A stretch of 64,000 nucleotides of DNA, from assembly GCF_003939025.1 (NCBI RefSeq), contig NZ_RQIH01000014.1, forward strand, positions 166,429 through 230,428. The letters are read 5' to 3'. Made by a program: the position numbers and the translations under genes. Positions 18,553 through 27,328 of this stretch are shown one piece after another. The notes beneath the pieces were generated by a model, which saw nothing but the letters and a program-made list of their open reading frames with translations, had not been told where the DNA came from and did no database searches. The stretch comes from Rhizobium sophoriradicis. GTDB taxonomy: Bacteria; Pseudomonadota; Alphaproteobacteria; Rhizobiales; Rhizobiaceae. The stretch's first letter is position 1. The number at the start of each line of letters is the position of its first letter.

Positions 18553-19173
18553 TCAGCCGCGATCGTAGACGAGCGCGCGCTGAACGGCAGGGCGTTGCAG
18601 CATGCGGGCGTGGTGGTCAGTGATTTTTGCGAAGCGGGCGGGGTCGACGCCGTCACCCGGCAGCCAGTCGGTCATGACGAAGAGATAGGGATCGGCGAGC
18701 GAATAAGTCTCGCCCATCACCCAGGGGCCCTTGAACATCGTCTCTTCGATCAGGGTGAAGCAATCGGCCATATTCCCGGGTACCTTTGCCTTCATCGCCT
18801 CGATTGCTGAGGGATCGTCGGCCCAGCGGGGCCCGCGTCGGCGATGGGCATGGTTCACATGCACAGTCGAGCAGAGATAGCTGTTGAAGGACTGCAGCCG
18901 CGCCATCTCGAAGACATCGCCGAGCGGCGCCAGTTTGGCGGCCGGCGCGCTTTCAGCGATGAAGCCGAGGATCGCCGGCGTTTCGGTCAGCACGCCGCGC
19001 TCGGTCACCAGCGCCGGCACGCGTCCTTTGGGGTTGATCTTCAGATAATCCGGCGAACGCTGCTCGCCATTGGCGAAGCTGAGCTTCTTCGTTTCGAAGG
19101 CAAGGCCGGATTCTTCCAGGGCGATCAGGCTTGCAAGCGCGCAGGTTTCCGAGGCGTAATACAATGTCAGCAT
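18553..19173 (-). CDS. Glutathione S-transferase family protein
   Basis: A 206-residue GST with an N-terminal thioredoxin-like domain (LYYASETCALASLIALEES; NPKGRVPALVTERGVLTETPAI) and a helical C-terminal domain (GETYSLADPYLFVMTDW). It resembles the beta-like/YfcG-type bacterial GSTs, with Cys in the SETCALAS active-site region. GGGAGACGAG precedes the ATG. It is convergent with the DUF2087 gene and stands alone. Confidence 0.88.
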   Translation of the reverse strand: MLTLYYASETCALASLIALEESGLAFETKKLSFANGEQRSPDYLKINPKGRVPALVTERGVLTETPAILGFIAESAPAAKLAPLGDVFEMARLQSFNSYLCSTVHVNHAHRRRGPRWADDPSAIEAMKAKVPGNMADCFTLIEETMFKGPWVMGETYSLADPYLFVMTDWLPGDGVDPARFAKITDHHARMLQRPAVQRALVYDRG

Positions 19174-19255
19174 GGTTCTCGTCTCCCTTTCGGGAAGTGG
19201 TATAGCGCAGGGATGAGTGCGCCGGAACCGGGGATGGCGTTTTGCTTTGCGTCGA

Positions 19256-19442
19256 GCCGCCCCTCATCCGCCTGCCGGCACCTTCTCCCCGTTCTGACGG
19301 GGAGAAGGGAACATGCCGCACCCTCTCACCCCCCACAAACCCCTCGCAGGGCACGTCCCCTCTCCCCGTTTCCGCGGGGGTTCGAAGGACGGGTCGAGAC
19401 CAGTGGCTCGACCCCGGCAAGGGTTAGGGTGAGGGGCAGTCC
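19256..19442. repeat. Composite rhizobial intergenic repeat (RIME-like)
   Basis: Contains CACCTTCTCCCCGTTCTGAC with its complementary arm GGGGAGAAGG, then GTCCCCTCTCCCCG, and ends AGGGTTAGGGTGAGGGGCAG. A second copy lies in the opposite orientation at 33708-33856. The hairpins could act as transcription or mRNA boundary elements. It is assigned to the RIME type only by resemblance. Confidence 0.7.
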
Positions 19443-19463
19443 ACAGTCACGAACTCTCGCCCC

Positions 19464-19832
19464 TCAGCCGCAGCCCGGCACATCCTCCAGCCTGTGCCAG
19501 ACCGGGATGCCGCGTTCCCTGGCGATGCGCACGTCGTTGTCGGCGCCCTTGGAATCGCCCGGCAGGCGCAGCACGCCTTCGCAGAGCTGCAGCAGCCGGC
19601 CGGCGACCGGGTGAAAAATTTCCTCGTAGAGCGCGTCGCCGACCGATCTGCCGCCGGCGGCATGCCAGACCGGCAGCGCCACCCATTCACCGATCATCGG
19701 CACGTGGCCGGCGGCAAACAACTTATGAGAAGGCTCTTCCAGCCGCTTCAGGTTGGCGGCCATCTTTTCCGGGTCGTCGCCGGTTCCAGACCGGTAGTGT
19801 CCGGCAATCAAAATCAGCATCTTCCACTCCAT
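19464..19832 (-). CDS. DUF4406-like (nucleoside deoxyribosyltransferase-like fold) protein
   Basis: A 122-residue protein beginning MEWKMLILIAGHYRSGTGDD. The opening AGHYRSGTGDDPEKMAANL, the middle IGEWVALPVW and the closing RLPGDSKGADNDVRIARERG correspond to the layout of DUF4406 and nucleoside 2-deoxyribosyltransferase-like proteins, where GDS-x-GA-D follows the last strand. Catalytic activity cannot be confirmed. A second ATG four codons in is also preceded by GGAG. It is divergent from the DeoR-type regulator, with operator-like repeats between. Confidence 0.65.
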   Translation of the reverse strand: MEWKMLILIAGHYRSGTGDDPEKMAANLKRLEEPSHKLFAAGHVPMIGEWVALPVWHAAGGRSVGDALYEEIFHPVAGRLLQLCEGVLRLPGDSKGADNDVRIARERGIPVWHRLEDVPGCG

Positions 19833-19869
19833 CGCTGAGCACTCCCGGCCTCATGCACGGGACTTCCCG

Positions 19870-19940
19870 AAAATGCACGATAATTCTTGAAAGTCGAGTC
19901 ATTTCGTGCAAGCTCACGCTATCTCGTTCAATTTCGTGCG
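19870..19940. promoter_or_regulatory. Repeated TTTCGTGC motifs before the DeoR-type gene
   Basis: ATTTCGTGC occurs at 19901-19909 and again at 19931-19939, and a near match in reverse orientation (ATGCACGATAA) lies at 19873-19883. The sites are about 30 bases apart, between the divergent DUF4406-like and DeoR-type genes. Repeated half-sites are usual for DeoR/GlpR regulators, so an autoregulatory operator is likely. Confidence 0.5.
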
Positions 19941-19948
19941 GAGAGACG

Positions 19949-20704
19949 ATGCTGACCACGCAACGCAAAGCCCTGATCCTCGACATATTGCGCCGTGACG
20001 GCCAGGTGATCGCCAAGCGCGTCGCCGAGGATTTTTCGCTCTCTGAGGACACGATCCGGCGCGACCTCCGAGAAATGGCGGCGGAGGGGCTGTTGAAACG
20101 CGTGCATGGTGGGGCGATGCCGCTTTCGCCTGACCTGCCCGATTTCACCCAGCGCCGCAGCGTCTCGTCCGAGATCAAGGCGCGGCTCGGGGCGGCGGCG
20201 GCGGCGATGGTCAAGCCGGGGCAGATGATCTTTCTCGATGGGGGTACGACGACGGCGGAGATCGCCCGGCACCTGCCACGCGACATGGCGTTGACGGTTG
20301 CGACCCACAGCCCGACGATCGCCGCCGAGCTGGAGCACCATCCGACGGCCGAGGTGATCCTTGCCGGCGGCCGGCTCTACAAACATTCGATGGTGGCGAC
20401 TGGGGCAGCGGCGATGGCGGCGATCTCGCAGCTGCGCCCCGATCTGTTCTTCCTCGGCGTCACCGCCGCCCATCCTGTGCACGGGCTATCCACCGGCGAC
20501 TTCGAGGAAGCGGCGATCAAACGCCATATCGCCCGCTGCTCGGCCGAAACCCATGTGCTGCTGACGCAGGAGAAGTTCGACCTCGTCTCGCCCTGCCCGG
20601 TGCTCGGTATTTCCGAGGTGGCCGGGCTGATCGTGCCGGCGGAGATGACGGCCGAACGGCTGCAGCCCTATCGCGATCTCAACGGCACGATCACCGTGGC
20701 ATAA
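19949..20704 (+). CDS. DeoR/GlpR-family transcriptional regulator
   Basis: A 251-residue DeoR-type regulator. The N-terminal helix-turn-helix holds QVIAKRVAEDFSLSEDTIRR and the family hallmark LKRVHGGAM follows at about residue 52. The sensor domain has the DeoRC/ribose-isomerase-like fold with IFLDGGTTTAEIARHL, LAGGRLY, FLGVTAAHPVHGLST and LLTQEKFD, which bind phosphorylated sugars in known members. GGAGAGAC precedes the ATG. It is convergent with the asparaginase gene (stops abut at 20704/20705); its effector is unknown. Confidence 0.9.
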   Translation: MLTTQRKALILDILRRDGQVIAKRVAEDFSLSEDTIRRDLREMAAEGLLKRVHGGAMPLSPDLPDFTQRRSVSSEIKARLGAAAAAMVKPGQMIFLDGGTTTAEIARHLPRDMALTVATHSPTIAAELEHHPTAEVILAGGRLYKHSMVATGAAAMAAISQLRPDLFFLGVTAAHPVHGLSTGDFEEAAIKRHIARCSAETHVLLTQEKFDLVSPCPVLGISEVAGLIVPAEMTAERLQPYRDLNGTITVA

Positions 20705-21712
20705 TCACTCGGTCAAGGCCGAGGTAACGCTGATATCGCCGACATGGATGCCGTTCCAATTGCGCATCGAGGTTGCGGCAAAAGCCGTCAGGCCGGCATG
20801 CACCGTCTCTTCCGTCTCGAAGAAGCGGGCGAGTGTCGCCGCCACCATGGCTTCGGCAGCACGCGTTGCGCCATCCTCGCATTTCAGCGCGATGGCGATG
20901 CCCTTCTCCGGAATCGCGGCGCAGAAGACGCCCTCGGCGCCGGTCTTGACGAAGATGCGGCCGGGGGCGATCTGCATCAGTTTCGTGCAGGCGCGGCCGG
21001 AGCCGGCGACATAGAAGGGCTCGGCCATGCAGGCCTCGATCAGGCGGCGGGATGCCTTGGCGCGCAAAGGCTCCAGGCCGTTGCCGGTCGCCATTTTGGC
21101 AAAGCCGTGGGCAAGGCTGCGCAAAGGCACGGCATAGGTCGGAATCGAGCAGCCGTCGGTGCCGCAGCTTTCGGCGCCGAGCACGGCGCCGGTCAGGCTT
21201 TCCATCGTCGCGCGGATCTCGACCTGCAGCGGGTGCTGATAACCGACATAGCCTTTCGGATCGATGTCCCGGTGGCAGCAGGTGCAGATGAAGCCGGCAT
21301 GTTTGCCGGAGCAATTGTTGTGCAGCGCGGTCGGCGCCTCCAGCCTGCGGACTTGCTGGATCAGGACCTTCTGGTTCATCGACCAATGGGCGCCGCATTC
21401 GAGCGCTTCGGCATTGCGGCCGGCGCGCGCCAGCATGGAAGCGGCAAGCGCCACGTGCTCGTCCTCGCCATTATGTGAGGCGCAGGCGAGCGCCAGTTCC
21501 TTGTCGCCGAACCCATAGGCGTCGGCCGCACCGCTTTCGACGAGCGGCAGCGCTTGCATCGCCTTGCAGGCCGAACGCGGAAAGACGGCAGCCTCGATAT
21601 CGCCGAGTGAAAAGATCAGGCTGCCATCGCCATCGACGACCGCCACCGCGCCGCGATGACGACTTTCGACGAGCAGGCCACGGGTGACTTCGACGACGAC
21701 GGGATTGGTCAT
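20705..21712 (-). CDS. L-asparaginase, class 3 (Rhizobium etli type)
   Basis: A 335-residue asparaginase of the R. etli type, unrelated to the E. coli enzymes. The residues established for R. etli ReAV are in place: Ser47 and Lys50 in RSACKAMQ (ReAV Ser48/Lys51), the zinc ligands Cys134 and Lys137 in NNCSGKHAGF and Cys188 in GTDGCSIP, and a FVKTGAEG segment carrying a further lysine. It hydrolyses asparagine to aspartate and ammonia in the cytosol. R. etli has two paralogues; ansP and ansB are not beside this gene, so it may be the constitutive chromosomal one (inference). GGATGAGAG precedes the ATG. Confidence 0.9.
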   Translation of the reverse strand: MTNPVVVEVTRGLLVESRHRGAVAVVDGDGSLIFSLGDIEAAVFPRSACKAMQALPLVESGAADAYGFGDKELALACASHNGEDEHVALAASMLARAGRNAEALECGAHWSMNQKVLIQQVRRLEAPTALHNNCSGKHAGFICTCCHRDIDPKGYVGYQHPLQVEIRATMESLTGAVLGAESCGTDGCSIPTYAVPLRSLAHGFAKMATGNGLEPLRAKASRRLIEACMAEPFYVAGSGRACTKLMQIAPGRIFVKTGAEGVFCAAIPEKGIAIALKCEDGATRAAEAMVAATLARFFETEETVHAGLTAFAATSMRNWNGIHVGDISVTSALTE

Positions 21713-21897
21713 GGGCTCTCATCCTGGTGCTGGCGGGATGCGGCAGGCATAACGCGTCAGGGCGCGAAAGCCAACGGTTTAGCCAACCGCTCCGTCAGTC
21801 GGCCTTGAGCCGAGCATCCATACCGCATCCACCAACAGCAGCGGCATGGATCCGGGGTCAAGCCGAAGGACGACGGTGGATGGAGAGCAGTCCGCGC

Positions 21898-22236
21898 CTA
21901 TTCTCTTTCAACAACGATTTTCCTGAGGACACCGCCACTGTCGGGAACCTCGACTTCGATGGCTTTGCTCTTACGTCCGGACGGCGCTTTGCCGCAAACC
22001 GCGATTGCAGCCCTCATGAGACCTCTGTCGGTCAGGCGTTCTCTGTCGGTCGGGATGACTGGCTTAAACGTATCTGTGGCTTTTTTCGCCGATTCCCATG
22101 TCATCTGGAAACCACATCCGTTCATCACGAGATTCCGGAAGAAGTGCTGAACGAGCGGCCGACCATCGGGGGCTGTGTGCGTGCAACCTGCAACGGCGAA
22201 AGAAAGCGCGACAACGCCAAGAATGCGAAATTTCAT
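21898..22236 (-). CDS. Putative lipoprotein
   Basis: A 112-residue protein starting MKFRILGVVALSFAVAGC; the lipobox AVAGC predicts cleavage and acylation at Cys18 and an envelope location. The mature part contains FFRNLVMNGCGFQMTWESAK and a basic middle, with no recognised domain. The start is supported by GGATGGGA. The longer frame upstream would bury the signal peptide. Repeat-derived DNA flanks the gene on both sides (about 21815-21885 and 22340-22400). Confidence 0.7.
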   Translation of the reverse strand: MKFRILGVVALSFAVAGCTHTAPDGRPLVQHFFRNLVMNGCGFQMTWESAKKATDTFKPVIPTDRERLTDRGLMRAAIAVCGKAPSGRKSKAIEVEVPDSGGVLRKIVVERE

Positions 22237-22944
22237 CGTCCCATCCAAATGATCAACCCCGGCGAGCACTAAAGACAGAAAATTGGTAGAGTCAATCGGC
22301 CAGAGCACGGCGCGCATTTACGCCGAAGGGCCCACATACACTCGGTCATCCCAGGCCTTGATGGATGCGGTGTGGATGCTCGGCTCAAGGCCGAGCATGA
22401 CGGAGGGTGGGGTGGCTTGTGGAGCAGAACCGCAATGCCGGGCGGAGGATGCGCATGCTGCCAATTCGGCCTCGACCGCCGTCATCCCAGATCTTGCGCC
22501 TGGCTCCAGCCGGATTGATGTCCGCGCCGCGTGTAAATGCAAGCCTTGAGGTTGGACGCGTAGCGACGCTATCTTGCAACCAAAATCACATTCGAAGAAA
22601 GTGTTTTGCAATCAGGTCTATCCATTTCAGCTTCAATATTGTGAATATTTTTCACGCTCGTCTCTCTCGGTCTGGCGTGCCGGTTGGCGCGCTGGCCCAA
22701 AAGGACAAGCGTTGAAATCATCCTCGGAGCGCTTCTGGGGTTGGTCTTGATGTCGATTGCTTCAGTTCTGACCGGTTTCCTCGGAAGCGTTCTTCCCCCG
22801 GGGCAAATCGATTTCTGGCTCTCCAGTTTGACGGCGCAGATCTGACGCAGCAATCATCACAGGAATTGACTGAAACGATCGCAAACTATCGTTTCTCTGA
22901 TGCATCGGACGCGGCTAAAGATGGTGCATCAGGAACCGCCCCGA
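22237..22944. other. Long intergenic region with repeat-derived DNA
   Basis: This 708-base stretch holds the promoters of the lipoprotein and transporter genes. Around 22340-22400 is a short repeat (GTCATCCCAGG... GCTCAAGGCCGAGCATGACG) related to one at 21815-21885. An AT-rich stretch lies near 22600-22650. A plus-strand frame ending at 22844 reads as a membrane helix (LGALLGLVLMSIASVLTGF) but has no ATG or Shine-Dalgarno, so it is not called. Confidence 0.4.
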
Positions 22945-24156
22945 ATGTCATCCACTCTTTCCTTGATTCTGCGCGACAACAGGATCCGCATTCCCACCGT
23001 GACGCTCGTCGCGCTCGCCTTCACCTATGCCTCGACCGTGCCTTACCAGTCGATCATCGGCATCAATGAACTGGGCTTGAGCAACGGCACCTATTCGGCG
23101 CTGGTGTTCTTCTCGGCGATCGTCAACGTCACGACCAGCCTGACGCTGGGGATCTGGTCGGACCGGCTGAAGGAGCGGCGGCCGCTGGTGCTGGGGCTTT
23201 CGGTCGCCGGCATGCTCGGCTTCGGATCGATCGCGATCATCCACAGCCCGGCGATCTTCATCGTCTCGACGCTGTTGCTGGTGCCGATGAGCAATTCCAC
23301 CTATTCGTTGCTTTTCGCCAGCCTGCGGGCCAGGACCAACCAGATCGAGCGCGGCGAGGCAGCCGCGGTCACGGCAACGGTGCGGGCGCTGTTTTCCGGC
23401 TCCTGGGCGCTGGCGCCGGGGCTGATCGGCCTCTATCTCGTCAATTCGCCGTCGATGACGCCGGCCTATGGGATCGCGGCCTTCGCAAGCCTCGTCTGCT
23501 TCTGCCTGTATTTCTTCTTCGCGCCGGGCAACGGTACGGCCGGCTCCGCCCCCGATCCCGTCGGATTCCTGGCTTCGCTGAAACGGATCTTCATGCCCTA
23601 TGTGCTCTCGCGCGTCATCGTCATGTCGCTGCTCTTCGGGCTGCAGCGGCTGAACGGCATGCTCTCGCCGCTGATCATCACCAATGCGGCCGGCGGAACA
23701 GTGGTCGATGTCGGCTTCATGGCCGGTCTGATGGCCCTTCTCGAAATGCCGTTCACGATGATATGGGGTTTTGCCCAACGGCGCTTCCGCACCGTGCATG
23801 TGCTTGCCTTCGGAGCGCTGATCTATTGCGCCTATCTGATGCTGCTCGGCTTCGCCTCGGCGCGCTGGCACATCTATGCGCTGCTCCTTCTCAACGCCTG
23901 CGGAGCGGCGGCGATCCTCAGCGTGCCGATCACCTATCTGCAGGATCTGATCGCCGACCGGCCGGGGCTCGGAACCTCATTACTCTCGCTTAATACCTTC
24001 ATCGGCACCGGCATCAGCGCCGCAATTTTCGCCTTCGGCACATCGGTCACCGATTATTCCGGCACCGCCTTCGTCGGCGCTGCCGCGGGCTTGGCATCGA
24101 TCGGCGCCTTGCTTTATCTCGAAAGCAGCAGACGGCAGGTGCGGCAGCCGGCTTAA
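22945..24156 (+). CDS. MFS transporter, sugar-efflux (Set) type
   Basis: A 403-residue major facilitator with about 12 hydrophobic segments. The first cytoplasmic loop carries GIWSDRLKERRPLVL, the MFS motif A equivalent, and the pattern TYSLLFASLRARTNQIERGEAAAVTATVR resembles SetA/SetB sugar efflux proteins in its location and spacing (cited here as residues about 115-143). Substrate unknown, with sugar or glycoside export likely. The ATG at 22945 is preceded by AGGAA; two upstream ATGs in frame have no ribosome site. It is convergent with the SufR-like regulator. Confidence 0.82.
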   Translation: MSSTLSLILRDNRIRIPTVTLVALAFTYASTVPYQSIIGINELGLSNGTYSALVFFSAIVNVTTSLTLGIWSDRLKERRPLVLGLSVAGMLGFGSIAIIHSPAIFIVSTLLLVPMSNSTYSLLFASLRARTNQIERGEAAAVTATVRALFSGSWALAPGLIGLYLVNSPSMTPAYGIAAFASLVCFCLYFFFAPGNGTAGSAPDPVGFLASLKRIFMPYVLSRVIVMSLLFGLQRLNGMLSPLIITNAAGGTVVDVGFMAGLMALLEMPFTMIWGFAQRRFRTVHVLAFGALIYCAYLMLLGFASARWHIYALLLLNACGAAAILSVPITYLQDLIADRPGLGTSLLSLNTFIGTGISAAIFAFGTSVTDYSGTAFVGAAAGLASIGALLYLESSRRQVRQPA

Positions 24157-24184
24157 GGTGTGGGCCGCACGTCAGCGCGCCGCC

Positions 24185-24817
24185 TCAAAGCGGCGTGATG
24201 CGATAGGCGCAGCGGCGGGCGCCGGCGAGGATGTGTTCGCTGCGCTCGACCTCGGCGCCGAGGGCGGCGCGGAAGGTTTCGAGTTCGGAGCGGCAGAAGC
24301 CGGCGCAGGCGGTGGCCGCCGCGCAGATCGGGCAGTGGTTTTCAACCAGCATGAAGGAGCCATCGGCCTCCCGCCAGCTGTCGGCCATATAGCCCTCGCG
24401 GGTGCGGATGGCGGCAAGGCACTCGACGCGGGCGGCAAGGTCGCCGGCCGTCTCCAGCTCTTGGCGATAGCGCTCCAGCGTCTCGGCCTCGCGGGCGGAG
24501 ATGACGGTGTCGAGCGCTGCGGCTCCAAGCTGTTCGGTGAGGGTGGCGAGCAGGTTTGCCGTCAATTCGGCATGGCCGTCGGGAAAGCGGCGGTTGCCGG
24601 CCGCGGTCAGATGCCAGAGCTGACGCGGGCGTCCCCGGCCGGCGGCGGCGACGGTCACCGGCTCCACCAACCCCTCCTCCGCCATCCTGGCCAGTTGCTG
24701 GCGGGCAGCCTCTCCGGAGATGCCGAGCGCATCGCCGATTGCGGAGGCAAGCTGCGGACCCTCGGTCTTTATCAGGATCAGGATCCGGTTGGCTGGGGAT
24801 TGGCGCATATTTTCCAA
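24185..24817 (-). CDS. SufR-like HTH regulator with C-terminal cysteine cluster
   Basis: A 210-residue regulator with an N-terminal ArsR/DeoR-like winged helix (ILILIKTEGPQLASAIGDAL; ARQQLARMAEEGLVEP) followed by GRGRPRQLWHLT. The C-terminal half carries a cysteine cluster, Cys162-x2-Cys165-x5-Cys171-x3-Cys175 (ENHCPICAAATACAGFC), as in the SufR family where such cysteines hold an Fe-S cluster that controls DNA binding. It is divergent from the MFS gene at 24912, and a perfect 11-base inverted repeat lies between them. This suggests redox or iron-sulfur control of that exporter. Confidence 0.8.
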   Translation of the reverse strand: MENMRQSPANRILILIKTEGPQLASAIGDALGISGEAARQQLARMAEEGLVEPVTVAAAGRGRPRQLWHLTAAGNRRFPDGHAELTANLLATLTEQLGAAALDTVISAREAETLERYRQELETAGDLAARVECLAAIRTREGYMADSWREADGSFMLVENHCPICAAATACAGFCRSELETFRAALGAEVERSEHILAGARRCAYRITPL

Positions 24818-24877
24818 GTCAAGTCTTGTTTTAATCAGGACGGCATGTAATTTTCCAATTTATAACTTGGAAAATTA
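24811..24877. promoter_or_regulatory. Operator-like inverted repeat TAATTTTCCAA-N8-TTGGAAAATTA
   Basis: Two perfect 11-base arms, 24848-24858 and 24867-24877, surround an 8-base spacer. A further half-site, ATTTTCCAAG, occurs at 24811-24820, over the start of the regulator gene. The DNA is far more AT-rich than its neighbourhood. Position between a divergent regulator and transporter marks it as the likely operator for both. Confidence 0.7.
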
Positions 24878-24911
24878 TTTCCCGCCAGCAAAAAACGTCG
24901 AGGATCGCCCC

Positions 24912-26339
24912 ATGTCCGAAATCGACCAGACCATTGCTATTCCGAATACCAGCTCCGTCCTCCGCCTCTTCCTTCCCGAGCACCTGGCCGCAACGCTGAT
25001 GCTGGCCGGCGGCGTGACGCTTTATGCGGTCGAGAGCTACATCACAGCGACCATCGCGCCTTCGATCGTGCGCGACATCGGCGGTCTTGCCCTGCTTTCG
25101 TGGGTGACAAGCCTGTTCGTCGCCGCCGCCGTGCTCGGCTCGATCTTCGTCGCCATGCGCCCGCGAGGGATTACGCTGCGCGGCGTCTATGTGATCGCCG
25201 CCCTCGTTTTCGGCGTGGGCAGCCTCATCGCTGCAATTGCCCCGTCAATGCCGGTGGTCCTGGTCGGACGCGCGCTTCAGGGTCTCGGGACGGGCGCGCT
25301 TGCGGCCCTCGGTTATGCCTTCATCCGCTTCGTCTATCCCGAGCCGCTGTGGCCGAAGGCCACGACGCTTTACGCGGCGATCTGGGGCATCTCGACCGTC
25401 ATCGGCCCGACGCTCGGCGGCTTCTTTTCCTCCGGCAGCAGCTGGCGCTACGCCTTCATCGTGCTGGTGCCGCTCGGCATCCTGATGGCGGCGCTGGCGC
25501 CGCGACTCTTGCCCGATGTCGAGGACGACCGCGATCACGTGAAGACGCCGGTTGCACAGATCGGGCTGCTGCTTGCCGCCGTGCTGATGATCAGCGCCGC
25601 CGGTGCGATCGAGGCGACAGCCATGAAAACGGCGTTGATCGCCAGTTCGGTCGTTGCGGTGGTAGCCATGCTGCTCATCGAGGCGCGAAGCCGCAACCGG
25701 CTGCTGCCTTCCGGCGCCGTCAGCCTCTCCAAGCCGATTTCCCGCGTCTATCTGGCGATGCTCGCCATGACCGTCGTGCTCGTCAGCGACGTCTTCATTC
25801 CCTATTTCCTGCAGGTCCTGCATGGGGTGACGCCGCTGATCTCGGGCTATCTGGTGGCGCTGGTCGCCCTCGGCTGGACCTTAGCCGCCTTCCTCAGCAG
25901 CTCATTGACCGGCCGGCGGGCGCACGCGGCGATCATTGCCGGCGCGCTGATCGAGGCGGCGGCAACCGCTTCGCTGGCCATCTTCCTCGCCAAAGACAAT
26001 CCGCAGGCTCTTTTGCCGCTGATCGTGCCGGCGGCGGTCGCCATGTTCATGATGGGCTTCGGCATCGGCCTCGGCTGGGCGCATCTCGTCGCCATGGTGC
26101 TGAAGCTCGTCGCCAGAAACGAACAGGACAAGGCATCTTCGGCGATCCCGACGATGAGCTCGCTCGGCGGCGCTTTCGGCGCAGCCTTTTCCGGCGTCAT
26201 CGCCAATGGAGCCGGCCTCGTCGAACCGGGCGGCATATCCGGCGCGCTGTCGGCGGCGCACTGGCTCTATGTCGCCATGGCAGTGCCCGGCATCGTCGCG
26301 ATCGCCGCAGCAATGACGCTGAGGGACAACCGGAATTGA
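24912..26339 (+). CDS. MFS multidrug-type exporter (DHA2-like)
   Basis: A 475-residue MFS protein with roughly 14 hydrophobic segments, as in the DHA2/EmrB-QacA group. It shows LVGRALQGLGTGALAALGYA (motif D/C region of drug antiporters) and WGISTVIGPTLGGFFSSGSSWRYAF (antiporter motif C; positions about 160-184). Proton-driven export of a small toxic molecule is likely; the substrate is unknown. The start is MSEIDQTIAIP; upstream codons in frame lie over the regulator's promoter. It is divergent from the SufR-like gene and probably controlled by it. Confidence 0.87.
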   Translation: MSEIDQTIAIPNTSSVLRLFLPEHLAATLMLAGGVTLYAVESYITATIAPSIVRDIGGLALLSWVTSLFVAAAVLGSIFVAMRPRGITLRGVYVIAALVFGVGSLIAAIAPSMPVVLVGRALQGLGTGALAALGYAFIRFVYPEPLWPKATTLYAAIWGISTVIGPTLGGFFSSGSSWRYAFIVLVPLGILMAALAPRLLPDVEDDRDHVKTPVAQIGLLLAAVLMISAAGAIEATAMKTALIASSVVAVVAMLLIEARSRNRLLPSGAVSLSKPISRVYLAMLAMTVVLVSDVFIPYFLQVLHGVTPLISGYLVALVALGWTLAAFLSSSLTGRRAHAAIIAGALIEAAATASLAIFLAKDNPQALLPLIVPAAVAMFMMGFGIGLGWAHLVAMVLKLVARNEQDKASSAIPTMSSLGGAFGAAFSGVIANGAGLVEPGGISGALSAAHWLYVAMAVPGIVAIAAAMTLRDNRN

Positions 26340-26341
26340 AA

Positions 26342-26369
26342 AGGCGCCTCAGGGTTCGAGGCGCCTCTG
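26342..26369. terminator. Bidirectional terminator hairpin
   Basis: AGGCGCCTC (26342-26350) pairs perfectly with GAGGCGCCT (26358-26366) around a 7-base loop. It lies between the convergent MFS and methyltransferase genes, directly after the MFS stop. T tracts are short, so efficiency is uncertain. Confidence 0.65.
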
Positions 26370-26387
26370 TAACGAAGGTTAAAGCTT

Positions 26388-27167
26388 TCAGGCGACGTTG
26401 CGCTCCGGTTCCGGCGCCTGCTGGACGGCCTGCTGCTTCACGCCGAGATAGAGGATGGAGTCGCGACTGATGCCATAGGTCTCGCAGACCTCGGGCGTGA
26501 GGAATTCGGTGACCGGGATTTGCTGGACAGCCAAACCGGCGCGCTGGATCACATCGACAAAGCCGGACCTTGAGAAGAGACGCACGTGGTCGTCCTGGCC
26601 GAAATGCGCCCAGCGGCCTTCCGGCGTCGTCACCTCGGGATTTTCATAGGTGTCCTCGATCGACAGGCAGATCGGCGCCATCAGGATGGCGACGCTGTCC
26701 TGCTTGAGAACACGCCGGATTTCGGCGGTGGCACGCACTGGATCGTCGACGTGTTCGAGCACGTGGGAACAAAGCACGAAGTCGAAGCTCTCATCGGCGT
26801 AGGGCAGGTTGTGGATATCCGCCTTGTCGTCTGCCTCGGGCAAATACATATCGCAGCTACGGTAGAAGATATGCGGGTGGCTTTTGAGCCAGAAGGTCAA
26901 GGCGCGGCCGGGCGCAATGTCCAGGAAGCGGACAGCCTGCGCCTGGTTGAGGCGCTGGAATACCGGCGTCAGGAACAGCGCGAAGAGCCTGTCGCGATCG
27001 GTCGAATGACAATTGGGGCAGCTATAGGCCTGATGGTTGATCGTCTCGAATTCATGCAGGCCATAGGGAAAGCCGTGCTCGACCGCTTTGTCGACGTAGT
27101 AGCGTGGAAGCGGTACGAAATGCGGAATTCTGCTGCGGCAGATGGGGCACGCGTGGAATAGAGCCAT
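26388..27167 (-). CDS. Class I SAM-dependent methyltransferase with zinc-ribbon-like N terminus
   Basis: A 259-residue protein. The N terminus has two CxxC pairs (HACPICRSR and YSCPNCHSTDRDRL), a zinc-ribbon-like arrangement. The rest is a class I methyltransferase: FLDIAPGRAL (SAM motif I), LPYADESFDFVLCSHVLEHV (motif II/III with the Methyltransf_11 acid) and a DPVRATAEIRRVLK helix. Such proteins often accompany polysaccharide or nucleotide-sugar genes; no such genes flank it here. The start MALFHACP follows GAGGATACA. Substrate unknown. Confidence 0.85.
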   Translation of the reverse strand: MALFHACPICRSRIPHFVPLPRYYVDKAVEHGFPYGLHEFETINHQAYSCPNCHSTDRDRLFALFLTPVFQRLNQAQAVRFLDIAPGRALTFWLKSHPHIFYRSCDMYLPEADDKADIHNLPYADESFDFVLCSHVLEHVDDPVRATAEIRRVLKQDSVAILMAPICLSIEDTYENPEVTTPEGRWAHFGQDDHVRLFSRSGFVDVIQRAGLAVQQIPVTEFLTPEVCETYGISRDSILYLGVKQQAVQQAPEPERNVA

Positions 27168-27328
27168 TGTATCCTCATAGGGACCGTACAACGCGCAAGC
27201 AACGCCACGTCAAGATGCGCAGTTTCGGGGCCAGGTTTCGATCAGACAACTGTTCAACGATCCCGGAGACTCACGAAACGCCCAGGATCAGCTTCACCTT
27301 GCGTACGAATGCTGGTCCGAAGCTGACC

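Noticed and set aside
19256..19442. Considered as a CRISPR-like or regulatory RNA array
   Set aside because: The repeats are palindromic and irregularly spaced, with no spacer pattern; it matches rhizobial intergenic elements seen elsewhere in the window.
22670..22844. Possible small membrane ORF (LGALLGLVLMSIASVLTGF)
   Set aside because: No ATG, GTG or ribosome site at a sensible place; a stop lies just upstream. Left as a note only.
25100..26470. 456-codon frame on the same strand as the MFS gene
   Set aside because: Out-of-frame shadow with Arg-rich, low-complexity composition.
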